Counted from the stretch's first letter, positions 34,701 through 48,045 are shown. The stretch is DNA of 64,000 nucleotides from Blasia pusilla (GCA_050084515.1 CM114273.1:1054001-1118000), one strand, 5' to 3'. Program-made: numbers and translations. The notes: generated by a model from the sequence alone, not told the origin.

Positions 34701-37700
34701 TTGGAACCAGAATGGGAAAAACGGGCGAGTCTATTTACCAGACCCTGAATGAAAGAGGAGGGTCGAATATTCTTTTTTTTCCCCGTCCAGCGACGTGGAT
34801 GTGGTGAGGGAATATATTTAAAGATAGATAGGAATATTGGTCCATGACTCAGTACGCAAGAAAGCACTCACAGCCTGTCAATCTCCATTTCGAGAGAACT
34901 CTTCAACAAGGCCAGGTGGCCGCGCCACGCCACGCCACGCCACATCCCCGCGCAACTGATGTTTATGTGTTTTCGAACTGATCGAGTGCAGTCATGCGTC
35001 GAGAGCTGAATGGAAGGACAGATCGACGGAGTGGCGATGCTTTAGAAGAACAAGAAGAAACAGTATTATTTGAAATAAAGTCGAAGGACGCCTCCTCTGG
35101 TAGCTTTAGACCTGCATTTGTAACCCTAGGCCTCTAGATCTATCTCGCAACTAGCGTCGTACATGTGGACCTGATCTCGTGATTAGATTCCAATTTCTTT
35201 CGGGCTTTTATCGATGGTTTCCAGTGTAACAGCATTGCGGAGGCGTGAGCACCAATGCGTTGTCCTCGTGAAGGAGCAACGGTGGTAGTGCTAGCCGCTA
35301 CTGAGTTGGAACGAAACGGACGAGGCTTGCAATTCCGGTGATTTGAAGTTTGAACTGAGATCAGAGACGTCGTGACAGTGAATATGGAAGTAGATCATAC
35401 ACTCGTGGATTGGACTCCGGGTGGGATCCGTTGGGCCCCAGTTTTCATTGTTCTTTTCTTTATTTATTATAATATTTGTTTCCTCAGCATGGCGGATGCA
35501 ACAGCGTTCGTGATCCAAATGATTAGTGTGTGCGATGCTGAATCTGACTACGGTTGTCGTGGATTTCCCGGCTACGGCCGCGTGGTAGAGGGCACGTGTG
35601 GAGTAGGTAGCTCTCTGCAATTGAGGTCTTTCCTTCGCCGTTTTACCATATTAATATAAGCTACGATGGCTCCAGCGTTAAACTTCCAGCGTATCTAATT
35701 GTAGAGTGCAGATCGAGGATCATGACCTTGCCTGTAGGATGAAATCTCAATATTGTCTACATGTTTATTGCGTGTAACGTATACGAGTGAGATTTATTCT
35801 TGATAGGAACCTCCTTGTATTATTTATTCTATTAATACTGTCACATTTTGATAGCTACGCGGCAGGCTGTCGCGATCACTAGAGACATCAAACCTTCATG
35901 ACTATGAAGGTTCAGACTGTGAATCTGATTCAGACTAACTCATTCCCATTTGATTCCATGTACTTATGCTTACGTCTCAGGTGTTTCAACAAAGGTCCAA
36001 TTATCTCATCCAACATTAGCTTGAAGTTGGAACGGAACTTTGGTGAATATACTTCCACTTCTACCTTCAAGATCTCTAGCTGCCCGATCAACTTCGACAT
36101 GAATCGCCAAATTTTTTTCTAATTACTTAAGATGGACACTATAGCTAGTAGTCCGTGACATAATACGTCTACCGTGCACTCACGGAAAATTTGGAATGAG
36201 TTTGATCAAAGTACGTATCGATGGGATCGTTCTCCCGGACAAGGAGAGTGACACCATTGATACAACGCATACGTGTACACATTGTGTATACGTATCAGTT
36301 GTATGCTTGAGTTAAATGTTTACCCATGGCACCAGACGCGTTCGAGCACTTATTTCGTGTCGTTTTTTACGACGAAATCACGGAATATAAGATGATCACA
36401 GTTTCGCTGTGTACTATACTTGATCAGTGTCCTCGTATATGGATCGGCCATAGCGTGTCCCCCATAGTATGTGCGGTTGCTCAAATTGGAGGGCAACAAC
36501 GGCGCTGGATTTAAGCTTGGTGTCAACCACCGATATGTGCATTGCCATTTCAAGTAAGGTCGATACCCCAGCTCTTCACCTCTATGTAGCACGTAGCTTG
36601 GGCAGGGCTCTCGAGCTCGAAGATTGTGAATGCCTGCGTGACAGTCGTCCACCTAGTGAAGCGCTCGGACGACGAGATCTTAAGCGATCATGATCAATGT
36701 CGAAGGATGACGATGTATATACCATAACCCCTCTAGATCTTGCAATATCTGTAGAAGGAAACTCAGCTAGAATCGGTCGACCCCGTTCTTTTCTATTCTC
36801 CAAAAATTTTGCACACATGCACCTTCGTTTCGCTTGGAATCTTTGTAGACGCGAGTGTGGAACCTCAATACGATCCTATTGAGACGTGTATTTCTATGCC
36901 ATCCTGAGAGATGGGTGTCGAGTTATTTTTACCAGTAGATCTCCTCGTGGAGTAAATCGATCCTATCCCGTCGTATCATCATCGTTACATAGAATTTTTA
37001 CCATCACGCTCGCATTCAGATCAGATGTACGTACACCCACTATGTATAGATACATGCGAGCTTGCTACAAATGTTGGACCGTACAGAAAGAAAATATTGC
37101 GCGTCGGAGCGTCTCTAGCTCGTGGCGTCTATATTTAAAGCCTGTGCTTCATTTCGCCGCTATGTCGTCAAATCAATAGGAAAGGTGCTTACAGGGTTTT
37201 CTTTGCATGAATGAGATTATGCGCGCTCAGCACACGTTTAATGTTTAAATTAATTAAGTCACGGTGGACGAGATTCAATGTAGAGCGACATGTGCTTACG
37301 TACATGTCCGGCGAAATCTACTAGAATCTCGATAGTGACCTCAATTGATCGACTGCGTGCATGTGCACTCGTCTAAAGGTATGTGCGAAACCTTCGGGTA
37401 GGACGCAGTTAGCTGGCTTATGTGCGTGGTGATCTCGTTACTAGATGGAAGTAGTTATCTGCCAGTCTTCAGAAGAGGCAATTTGTTAGACCAGGTTTGG
37501 TTACTATCAAGAACGGCTAGCGGTGAGGAAAGCTATTTTGAACAGCATGACTGACTTGTGAAATTTCCGTTATTCTATTAATATCCTGTTATCCCGCTCA
37601 CAGGTATGCACTGTCACGTATGGTTGTCGGTGTGGTAGCGATTACCGTCCGTCATCATGTTTGGCCGATCAGTCGAACTTTCATAAGTATAATTCGCTGA

Positions 37701-38308
37701 TAGGCAGCTGTGGGGTACACGTTCTGGAGGGAAACAGGAGCCTAGCAATCGGGACTTCTTAGATGAGCTTCGGAGCGAACGCCATCCTCCTTGAAGCAGT
37801 TCTGATCACGAGCGATCAAATTAGGAACGTTTGCAACTGGTCATGAATGGTATGAAGCAACGTCCACAGAGGATAAGTGACAAGGCCTAGATCTCAGTGC
37901 CGAAGACGAGATCTCACAGTTGCTGAAGCGGGATTGGATTTTATTTGCGGAGTTACGTCGAAGGCCTGATCATTGAAAGTTTCTTGAATCGATCGCACGT
38001 CGCGCGCTGAACGGCAACCGGTCAAGATCTCAGGGTTACCGTCCGCATCAAGAGATCGATGATCAGAGGGGAAGGTACCGGCTAACGATCGAATTGGATA
38101 TTTTCTGAGGCTTCGGAAGATGTCGGATGTCGCCTGAATTCAGTCGAATTGTAATTAGTATCAAATAGAGACGAACAGATTTGAAAATAGGTTCTAGTTT
38201 CATCAATTTTTTATCGAGGTAGGGAGGTCGAGTCATGTGATTTCCATCGATATCGATATTGAAGGAAATAAAGTAGTAACCAAAGGAAGCGAGAAGGTGA
38301 ATTGACCT
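34701..38308. other. Upstream region of the P450, no gene identified
   Basis: A TATA-like ATATATTTAAAG lies at about 34812 and a CCACG/CGCCA short tandem run at 34922-34943, a promoter-like layout. No following open frame (for example 35372-35659, 95 codons; 36886-37179, 97 codons) shows a known domain. The immediate 300 bases before the P450 start codon contain no obvious TATA box that I would trust. Confidence 0.4.
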
Positions 38309-41300
38309 ATGGAAACCTGCCTAGATTTTAGCTGTATGCTGATAAAGTCTTACGCGATGGTTTGGGAGGGGCTGTCTATCGGAGCATGGTTGTCCGCGAT
38401 TTGTTGCGTGTTGATAGCGGTCATCATTCAACGTGTGGCTACGTTCGGAAGGGTCTTCATCTGGCGACGCTTCATGTTTCGACGAGTTATGGCGGCTCAG
38501 GGGGTTTATGGACCAAGACCACACCTGGTAACCGGAAATCTGGTGGAGATACACGACTTAAGAGCAGCAGCGTGGAGAACGCCCCTGAATGGCATGGAAC
38601 ACGATTATGTGGATCGCCTTTTCCCGCACTACCGATTATGGACAGAAAAATATGGTCAGTAATGGTATCAACAGGATTCAGAATTGTTTCCATCCTTTTG
38701 AATCGAGTATTGTTGAGTACGCCTTAATTCAAGCTCTCTAAGTACGCACTAGATATCCTTGGCCAGACTCGATTTCTAAAGGGAAGACATGCGGTGATGG
38801 CATGTGAACTGTGATCATGAATCAATTCGTTCTAACTTTCCTTATAATATCAACATCGTAAAGTTTAATTCTTCGCTCAGGGTTCTTGCAATTATTAACA
38901 AACGAAAAAATTTCAAGATTCTCGATACAACATCGTCGATGATTTAATTTGTGACTACTGCGCCTGACTGAAGTACTTTTTGGATGACTGCAGGTCCCAA
39001 GTTCTTGGCGTGGTTGGGTGTGCAGCCAGTCGTTTTGGAGACAGATCCAGAACTCATCAAGGAGGTCTTCTCATCGAATTACACTGGGTCATATTCAAAG
39101 CACGGTCCTCAAACCGCAATGTCTAAGAAGCTGACCGGAGATGCGTTGTTTGCTTTGAATGGGATGAAGTGGCTGCATCGACGTCGAGCAATTCGCCCTG
39201 CATTTCAAGCAAATCACATCAAGGTATGTGCCAATTGAAACAAATCCTGTGGTCGAGAACTAATTTGGGCCCTGAGTCGTGGAGGGAAGAAACTTTTCCA
39301 ATCGTTCGACCTCACGGGATTGGAGACGGGCAGAGTATTCTAGCTAGATGCAACGAGACTAGGACGTCAACAAAAATCGTCATGCACGCGACTCACTTGA
39401 AAGCATTCAATTGTGTAGCTAGCAAGATCGATTGGAAGTGAAATATATCAAGTCGTAAAACTTTTCTTTCTAAGATAGAGGAGCAGTCTAGATGTCCCGA
39501 TTCATCTCGTAGTCCTTTTCGAATAGATCTAGCGAAGGACTTGGGATGCTCCAGAAGGCTTTGTAAAATTTTCTTTGCATGATGATGATGATGATTTTGA
39601 TACTCAGTTTGCGAAATGTCCTACTTGTAGGGATTGGTAGAGCCCATAATGAAGAGTACCAAAAAAATATTGATCGATAAATGGGAGAGATTGGTATCGC
39701 AATCCGAGACTGGGAAATACTGCATCGACGATGTGGTGCCACATATTGCTGCCCTGTCTGGCGACGTGATCGCACGGACTCTTTTCCGAAGTACCTATGA
39801 AGAATCAAACCACGCGTTTGAGCAACACAAGGAGCTAATTAAACTTGAGTTTTATGGTCAACAGTTCGAAGGACCTTGGTGGGCTATCGGCTCCCACGTC
39901 AGGTATGACGTTGCTCGACAGTCTTACACCGATACATGGTTCTACGCAGTACTCATGCTGCTGAAATTTAGTTGGAATCAGAACTAGTAAGGTCGACAGG
40001 TGCAAACGGCCTTGAGCAGGTTCGTATATGTACGTATGTGCATGCGAATGTGTATACAAACTAATCATCTAGAATGATTAGAGAACAGCAAGCTCTAATT
40101 AAATTAGGCTTACAACCAACATGATTTCATATGCGCTGTCAGGCTGCTATATGCTGTGTTTACGTGGGATCACGTCTGCTTGATTAGCATGTAAGTGTAC
40201 GTATGAATCGTATAAGATGGTTCCATGCGCCGTTCATAAGGTGTGAGCATTTCCTGGGAATCTCTCAATTGGTGATCGAATTCTGTATTGGGTATATAGC
40301 CGAGTCGCGTCTCAGACCTCGAATCAGTATTTGAAAGAACATATTTCGAGGTGAAATAGTGTGCCTAGCAATTCTATATTACATTGGTAATTACAGAATC
40401 ATATGCGATCTTTTCAGTGTCCCAAGCTCCATTGACAACAGTACTGGAGCATAGCGTGCTCGACGTTAGCGTTCACTATCATTGATGGACCTCATGCCCA
40501 TCACTTACAACATAGGATGTTAAGAAAAACTCTAGTTCTGTGGCTGGGGCACATATCCAACCAGTCTTTTTATTCCTGAATTGAGTGTGTTTGGTCGTCA
40601 ACGTTGGCAGGTATGTTTCGATGTCGATAAGAAGAGAATATCGTCGTATACAGTTGCACCGCTCCATACAGCGAACTCTCAGGGAGATCGTAGACAAGGC
40701 TATTGCAGAGGAGTCAAATCAGGTGGAATGCAGTGACTTCTTGGGTATGTTGCTGTCTGCGAACAACGACCCAGCAACAATTCATAACGGATTCCAGATG
40801 AGCAAGGAGGATTTGACCCACGAGGCTAGAAGTTTCTACACTGCGGGATATGGGGCTCCAGCTACAATATTGAATTGGACCATCATGCTTCTGGCTCACT
40901 ATACTGACTGGCAGGAACGCATATACGAAGAGTTGAAACAGGTGTGGGGGGCCGATGAGGTTCCTACAATGAGCTCTCTCGACAAGCTGACTGTGGTAAC
41001 TAAATTCATCCTCCATGTTCATGACATGAGATCTCATGATTTCGTCTCTGGTCTGCTTTCCTAAACATTCTTTTTGAGGTGGTAGGATTAGAATTCGCAA
41101 GGCCGGCTTGTGCAATAGTTGATACCTGGACTAGCTTCCTTTTCTCATAAGCACTATCTAAAATGATCTATGATAGATAGTGCTCATCTAAAATGACTGA
41201 GTTATATTAAAATCAACGAGCTCATATTATCCGATGAAACATCTATATCCGCCAGCCGTTTTAATATCCATGATTTTACTTAAGACAATTATAGCTCCAC

Positions 41301-42754
41301 CCCTAGATCTCTACCGTAACTCATCACTGAGGACATCAACTGGAGTTTAACTTTAATTTAAGATGGCATCTAGCTTGGTCAACCTGTCATTTCAATCCTA
41401 GATATCCGTGAATTTTTCAACGCAAGGGTTGGATTAAATATCTTCCCACTTGCTTGAGAATTCTTCTGAGGTCGTGCACTGCTTTCCATGTAGCACGTGC
41501 GAGGTTGGTCGATGAGGTCTGGAGAGAACTAGAAATCTTCTCGACAAAAATAGAAACAGCCGAGACCAATCTCACGGGAGATATGTACTGAGTGGGAACT
41601 GACATCGATGGTTCGGAGAGCGAAGGAAATTGTGAATTCAAAATATTATGTTCAAAATATCTAGGGACTCCTATACTTCAGCTTAACCTCTAGATGATTT
41701 GAGAAGAGATATTTCTGGCCATATCCGTGGAATCTGCAATCCTCAAATCAAACGTCAAGCTAAGCGGAGCATAAAGGCTGTTCAGAAGCTTCAAATTCGG
41801 CGGATGTCCTCTAGAATTTTCTTACGATTGCTATACTAAGATTCATGAACCCTGAGATAATTTACTATTTACTTTCCGACCTTTAGATCTATTTGCTCCA
41901 AGGTTTTATTTATTTATTTATTTTAAAAAGCATTCTACATACTATGATTAGGTTTTACATGTCGTCGAAGGTTGTTCATTCTGCACATTATTGATATTAG
42001 CAGTCTCGAGTTTTGATACCAGATTGATATACATGGTCTATTGGATCCAGAAGCCTAGTCGATACTGCCCCGAGCTGTTTAGAAATGCATTGATCTAGAG
42101 TAGTCACAGTGCTGCGTCTGTGAATCTTGTTGCTGCGGAATGAAATTCATGTACAAGTAGTAATTTACATGTATTCATAACCAGATATCTATAGTTTGTT
42201 GGAAATTGGATATCTCTGTGGATTTTCGAGAATCAGTGCGTTTGCAATATGGAAACATTCCCGCTCAACTCAGGTTTGGAGGTATTCATCTAAGGTTCGG
42301 TGGTGCGTGGCATGGGTGTTTGCAGTTGAGTATGGTATTACACGAGGCCTTGCGTTTGTATACCCCTGCACCCGAGACCGCGAGGACAGCAGTAAGGGAC
42401 GTGCAGCTGGGGAGGCTTAAAATTCTTAAAGGGACATCCGTGAGCATATGTATACCAATGCTGCACCGACTACCGCAGTTCTGGGGGGATGACGCGAACG
42501 AGTTCAAACCCGAGCGCTTCAAGGACGGAGTGGCAGCCGCTCGCAAGCATCCTGTGGCATACATGCCGTTCTCTTACGGGCCTCGTTACTGCGTCGCCAA
42601 ATCTTTCGCAGTCTTAGAGATCAGGTGCATTCTCGCTATGATCATCCAGAGATTCACGTTCCGGCTTTCTCCGACTTACATCCACGCGCCGATCCTAGTG
42701 GGGGTCAGCATCCAGCCCAAGCACGGCCTGCCCATCATCCTCTCGAAGAGATGA
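38309..42754 (+). CDS. Cytochrome P450, CYP72-clan type, five exons
   Basis: Exons 38309-38654, 38994-39223, 39631-39902, 40611-40995 and 42326-42754 join in frame through GT-AG introns to give 553 residues, a normal plant P450 length. An N-terminal hydrophobic anchor (about residues 23-42) and hinge GVYGPRP (65-71) indicate an ER membrane enzyme. Helix C gives WLHRR; the ExxR motif is E418-R421 (HEALRLY), FKPERF is at 471-476, and the heme loop FSYGPRYCVAKSFAVLE (493-509) has ligand Cys500. LFPHYRLWTEKYG, GMKWLHRRRAIRPAF and the exon pattern resemble the CYP72 clan, close to CYP735/CYP714 types that oxidise hormones. Two departures: helix I reads AGYGAP (361-366), lacking the acid-alcohol pair of AGxET/S, and the heme loop has CVA rather than CIG. 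The substrate is unknown; it may be a divergent monooxygenase, a non-oxygen-activating P450 or an early pseudogene, though the frame is intact. Confidence 0.85.
38655..38993 (+). other. P450 intron 1
   Basis: The donor ATG/GTCAGT and acceptor CTGCAG/GTCCC split a Gly codon (phase 1), so that LWTEKY continues as GPKFLAWLG. This joins the end of exon 1 to a typical second exon start of CYP72-clan genes. Confidence 0.8.
39224..39630 (+). other. P450 intron 2
   Basis: The donor is AAG/GTATGTG and the acceptor TTGTAG/GGATTGG, phase 0, joining QANHIK to GLVEPIMKS. A short GAT trinucleotide run lies near 39581-39595. Confidence 0.8.
39903..40610 (+). other. P450 intron 3
   Basis: The donor is TCAG/GTATGAC and the acceptor TTGGCAG/GTATGTT, phase 2, restoring an Arg codon between GSHV and YVSMSIRREYRRI. 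The alignment with the usual REYRRI-type motif after this junction supports it. Confidence 0.75.
40996..42325 (+). other. P450 intron 4 (1.33 kb)
   Basis: The donor is ACTGTG/GTAACT and the acceptor GTTTGCAG/TTGAGTATG, phase 0, joining SSLDKLTV to LSMVLHEALRLY. This intron is by far the longest. It contains no transposon I recognise. Confidence 0.8.
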
Positions 42755-45700
42755 AACAGATGTACAAGTGCATGATCTAGAAATTTTGAGTAACTACTTT
42801 ACATCTCGAGCAGTGTGATAAGCGGCTACTGCGCGCCACCATCTCCACGGCCACAAATTAACCAACGGAAAGTAAGATCCTTGATCTCATGAATCTTTTG
42901 TGCGCAAGTAAAATCTCATTGGAATTTTTGATTGGATCGTTTTAAGTTGGCCAATCGATCATTCTGGACGGAAATACAAGTAGATTCCAGTCAGGAATAA
43001 TCGTTATGATGGTTAGTTGACTAAACCTATCCTTTTAGTTCTCACAGATGTTTAGATCTCACAATTACAATGTTTTGAACAAGAGAGTTCTATTGGACTC
43101 GTGAGAAACAGAATTATCTCAATTTGATCATAATATGCCACTTCTTGCGCATCTCTGGGTCTTTTTACTATAATCAACGGTTCCTAGTTATATAGGTCGA
43201 TTTCAGATGTCATGTGATGATCATGATCGATCTGAAGCAGGAAGCAAGTCGGAACGCGTAAAATGCATGACTAGGAATACGTACGTTTGTAAACAGCTCG
43301 GCTTATACAATCAGCTGTACTAGTACGTGACATTCGTGACTTTCTTCGAGTTTCAGAAACTTGTACCCGTCACTGGTGATTGTGGACCCATTTGCTTACC
43401 CTCAATCAGTAATGGTGAAACTTTACTTGGATGAAGGCTCTTGAAAACAAGTAAGACTTCCACCGCTTATCTCTGGTCGAACAGATCCATAATACTTGGT
43501 GCACACGCAGGGAAAGAAATCTCATCCCCTCGCTCCATAAGTCTTCCATTTGAATGCGCTCGGATCCGAATTGAAAGCAATATCTATTTAAATTCATGTT
43601 GATGCCCCATGAGCCTTCCACTTGAGTATGTATCGCTTCAAACTCAAGCGACGATCAATTCGTGCTCATGTTCCTCACCCAATTACCTCATGTGTAGAAC
43701 TTGCACGTGACTTGATTGTCGCAAGACCTTGGAACAGTACTTCTAAAGGTACTCCCTCCATCTAATTCCTTAAACACGACTGTCCAAACCCCTATGTCCA
43801 CCTTCCAACCCATCTCCACGCACGGTACGTACGTATTCGGGGGTCTTCAGGGACGACTCGAATCCTCGAGTATCATATCTGGCCACTGGGGCTCTTCTCT
43901 TTACTTATTGACCGTCAACAAGAACCAAAGCGAGCGTGACTTTCTAGCCGGGCAGCCGTTGTTCATCGACAAGAATATAGAGGAGAATACGGAGTCCCGA
44001 CTGCCCCCGAGCCCCGAGAGAAAGAATCAAAAGCGCAGAGGTGGGTAGACAGTGTAAACGGTAATCTTGATCATCATCATAGATTGTTAAAACTATGCTT
44101 CGATTCTTGCCGATCGGGAATCCCACCACCTCTAAAGCGCAAAATCCTTAGGAACCCATTAGTGTAGTGCTAAGCGCTAACTAGTCACCGCTGATTCGCC
44201 TACCGCCCTCCTCTCTTCGTCGAGATCTGCAATGGCGGTGACAGACTAGAGCTCTCCTCCCTCCTGCCCAAACCCTCCTCGTGGGGTCCCGAGCCATTCC
44301 CATGCGTCTAGATTCCCTGGCCCACCGCAGTGACGGCACTCTTCCAACCGATTCCATCCTCCGACTGCGTCGCTGCGTCTGGTCCGCGTCCGGCGTAGTT
44401 TCCGAGAGAGATATATTCGCGAGAAATTGACAAGTCGTCAACTCCAACAGTGCATGCATCCTCCGTACACACATGTGTAGTGTGGGCCACGCTTCATCGG
44501 GCTTCATCCGCATCGCCGGGCAAACAACCTCCCACTACGGGCGCGCGCGTGACGACTACTTGCAGAGTCACAATGCGCAGTTCTCCCTTCAAAAATCCAG
44601 CGCTTAGATTCCCAGCGACAAATCAGCGAATCTACAAGTAAAGAACCCCTCAAAACGGTGCGAAGCGAAAATGCACCACTGTATCGTATGTCCCAAGTCC
44701 GGTCAGTCCTTTCTTCTCAGCGCCTTTTATTGAAGTTTATTAAGCTTATTAACTCTCTTTTAGGGTCGATTTTTGCCTCCTTTTAGCCCCTTTTTAAGGC
44801 GTTTTTTTGGCGTTTTTATTGAAGTTCATTATTTCGTTCAGATAGGAAAAATACTGGTACCCTAAAACTGCTTCCCAGACCCTACCTGTGGTATTACTGA
44901 CTCGGATCATTTCATTCTCGCGGGAATCCTACGTTTGACCGGATAGATTTTCGGGATTGCCAGAACTGCACGGAATGCCGTTAGCGGATGACGGATCGGA
45001 TCGGATCGGAGTCTGTTCGCCGCATCCCTTACTTATTGTGGAAGGGAGGAGTACATGAAGAAAAACGATGAGAGCAGGAACTCCGGAGTTTAGGTCGCCG
45101 AGTAGGCGTCGATGGCGCACCGTGCGAGCCGGACATGCTAAACTGGAATTAGGCCTAAACCCCCGGGGTAGGTGTGCCGAATAGTGGACGATATTAGGGG
45201 CTCCCACTAATTGGAAACCCCAAGCGCCCTAACCTACCCGTTATCTCTTAACCCATCCGCAAATCCCTCACTAATTTTTAAAACCCGAGGATCACCCCAA
45301 CTAGCCTTCTCCGCCCCGTCGGTCGACCTTTCCCCGGCATACTCTCGACCAGACCGCCACAGATATCCGTCATAGACATCCCCATGGCATGGTAATGTTC
45401 ATGAAACTTAGATGGGACCATACCATGTACATGATCCCCCGTGAGAAACATCGCCCCCAAAATGACCATACCATGTCCAATGGAAATGTATGTTGTAAAT
45501 CCGTGTAAGACCCACGGATGGAAGTTGAGTACAATCCGACGGCTTTCCAAAGTATGTCCGAAGAATGGCCTCTGACATCGTCTAATGACCTCCTTCCTTC
45601 CGCAACTCTAACCCCATTTGGGTACTTTTTTTTGGGACTACTCGTGGAATGGTTTTCTGGCGAAGGAAGGAATGGCTCCCTTCCTTCACATTGCACCTTC

Positions 45701-46900
45701 TTCCATTGATTGCCTTCGTTCTCTGCAACATTACAACTAGGGTTCATTGTTTTGCACATTACTGAGTTGATAGCGACTCCACACCGAGGGAGGCTGGAAT
45801 ATTGGGCTCCAAGAATTGATGCGTTTGCTGTCAAATCTCGCTCGGTATCCTGTTTGCAAAGGTGAGTCCAGTTGCTTGGACTATTTTTTCTTCAAATGCC
45901 TTCTGTCACACATTGCGGTGATGCACTCTAGAATATGTTCATGAGAAGTGTCGTCGGATATTGTAGGTCACTGCTCAACCTCGTTGAAGGCCATTTCGAC
46001 GCTGCGAAGAAATGACCCGATTTTGCAAAGGCGATGGGTATGAAATAAGGAAATGCTGGGTAAGTATGTTCATTCCTTCACGGATTGCGGAATTCACAGA
46101 TGCTTGCAAAATTTTAGAGGGATTTTTGTAGGGCGGTAATGCATATACCCTCTTGTTTGGAGAAGAGATATTGATCCCAAACTTACGACTCCGAGGAGGA
46201 GCAGCCTCCGAATAAGCAGCAAGTCGTAGCGTCGAGATTTTGGTGTGATGAGAATGAAGATCCCGACAGCAGAGCGATCATAATCTGGCCGCGTCATTTG
46301 CACATTATCGTTGGAGCGATTCTCAAATCGCAAAACACTGTAACAAGGAGCCCCGTCTCCTGAAAGCCGTGAAGATTTGTGATAAGGAAATCTCGGAAAA
46401 GTCGAGATTGATTGAGGTGGCTCCATTCAGCTGATGCTTGTGATTTGTTGTTTGTTGTTTATAGCTATGAGAACCGCTGTGAGGCCGTGCGTTTAGGATG
46501 TGCTCATTGAATTCACAATTGACTGTTGACATCCACGGTCTGTGGATTAAATCACTCTAAGATTTTATCATGAATGAAATTGTCAAGCACACACATAGGA
46601 GAAGGATGTGCAAAGCCTTTTAGCCTGCCTTGGATTATCCGATCACATACGTTTGTAATTTGATTTTCATTCTCGTTGTCGCATTGTTGGAAATAGAAAG
46701 AAAACACCATCAATAGTTGAATCAGTGGTCCACGCCCTTAGAACAAGTAAGAGGTAGCCCGCAATTTCTTTCAAAAATCTAGGAAGGGGAAGGGGATTGG
46801 GACCATTCTCCTTGGCCACCAAGTCCTGGAATTCATCTTCCTGTCTCATTTTACAAGTGTTACAAAGTATGCTCTAGCTGCCCTGGTGCTACAGTGTTAT
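42755..46900. other. Region between the P450 and the Mutator-like element, no gene identified
   Basis: Frames at 43716-44048 (+, 110 codons), 44513-44181 (-, 110 codons) and 45834-45370 (-, 154 codons) have no recognised domain and overlap frames on the other strand. A GGATC run (four copies) lies at about 44996-45015. GTGGAATGG at about 45645 is an inverted copy of the CCATTCCA word so frequent downstream. The left end of the Mutator-like element probably lies in this stretch, but no terminal inverted repeat could be matched to the 54-55 kb side. Confidence 0.4.
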
Positions 46901-46990
46901 TTCGTCGGGCTACTCTGAGTATGTGTTATACCGTCGGCCTTCTCAAAGCCTGAGTAACATTGATAGTAGGAGAACCATGGAAAACCATCC

Positions 46991-47103
46991 ATGTCGAAGG
47001 AAAGCCATTCCATGTCAATACAAAGCCATTCCATATGTCAGTGAAGCCATTCCACTGGTAATGGACAGGGGTAGGATCTTTTTGAAAGCAGGAATGCAGA
47101 ATG
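46991..47103 (+). repeat. 21-bp repeat array, short copy (three units) with shared downstream flank
   Basis: Three units end in AAGCCATTCCA, each preceded by about ten variable bases, 21 bases apart. They are followed by TGGTAATGGACAGGGGTAGG and TTTTTGAAAGCAGGAATGCA. The last units and this flank match the array at 50157-50382 almost base for base, so the two are a duplication 3.3 kb apart that differs in unit number. Read in frame, each unit gives a heptapeptide with (K/E)AIP. Confidence 0.8.
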
Positions 47104-47315
47104 CTTTGAATAGATATTTTAGCTCTGACCTCTGAATACTTGATTGTGATTATGCTTTTATAACACTCATGTAATTGCAGACTCCAGGGGGTAGTTTGGA
47201 TCAGAGGCTGAAGGATCGCTGAGAATACAAACTCGAGGGAAACAAGGGCATTTGGGAACTAGTATGTTTCGTCTATTTCTTTCTCCTTCATAGCATGGAT
47301 TAGTTATCAGGCCTG

Positions 47316-47798
47316 ATGTTTGAGTACTACTCTATTGTTGAAGTGCTTATGGAAGAACTTGTGTGGTGTCAGTTTGGCAGTCATAGGTCTCGGTATATCT
47401 TCTGTCAGAGTTCAATCGTGGCAGCCACTAGTATGAATCGAGTTGTGTGGGGTGTTGCTCTTGGGGAGAACACATATTGGAGATACATAGAGGATGGGGA
47501 AAAGTGGATGTGCATGCTTTTTAATCGCATCCTAAAGGCCAAAAATAAAACCAAGTGCAATCAGCACTTGATTAAAAACCACCTTGACTTGGACGAGTCA
47601 TTGCTAGTCCCACTAGAAAATCCAGGTAGGCGCGCCAACGACCCAGTGATGGGTCGTAAGAGAGAAGTGACAGATGCCCAGAGAGAGAGAGAGCTCCTTA
47701 GGAAATCCGGGGATGCTCATAGGAGGGAGGTTAAAATCAAGAGTTCCACTCGGAGAGGTGGTTGTCTATGGAGCGGAGTCCTCATATCCCGATACTAG
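47316..47798 (+). CDS. Hypothetical protein with a BED-like zinc finger, probably 3'-truncated
   Basis: The 160-codon frame encodes WMCMLFNRILKAKNKTKCNQ followed by HLIKNH (residues 64-89), the spacing of a BED-type finger as found in hAT and Mutator-associated proteins. The expected second Cys is Phe69. A basic, glutamate-rich region follows (RKREVTDAQRERELLRK). The frame stops at 47798; another frame continues for some 25 codons (EAIIGGFDGV), so a frameshift is likely. It lies 5' of the 479-codon frame on the same strand and may once have formed one transcription unit with it. Confidence 0.4.
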   Translation: MFEYYSIVEVLMEELVWCQFGSHRSRYIFCQSSIVAATSMNRVVWGVALGENTYWRYIEDGEKWMCMLFNRILKAKNKTKCNQHLIKNHLDLDESLLVPLENPGRRANDPVMGRKREVTDAQRERELLRKSGDAHRREVKIKSSTRRGGCLWSGVLISRY

Positions 47799-48045
47799 GG
47801 AAGAAGCCATCATTGGTGGCTTTGATGGAGTGTAATTTGGTGAATTCCTTGCATATTCGGAATTGGGATGGCCTCCTAGATAGGAAAAATACCGTGAGTG
47901 CTTGGTGAGAGTTCATGATTGCCAAAATAGTAACTCCATGATGGAGCATGTAGTATATGGTTGCTAGGCAGCCATAGATAGAGCAAGTCTACAAGGTTCT
48001 AAGGACTTAATAGGGAGGGGTAAGGGTTACTTCACACATCTGGAG

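Noticed and set aside
34922-34943. CCACG run with the upstream TATA-like box as a proven gene promoter
   Set aside because: No convincing coding frame follows, so only promoter-like composition can be claimed.
42286-42564. Minus-strand frames across the P450 exons
   Set aside because: They are shadows of the P450 coding strand and have no motif of their own.
45370-45834. 154-codon minus-strand frame as a gene
   Set aside because: No domain or homology pattern recognised; length alone is not enough in this composition.
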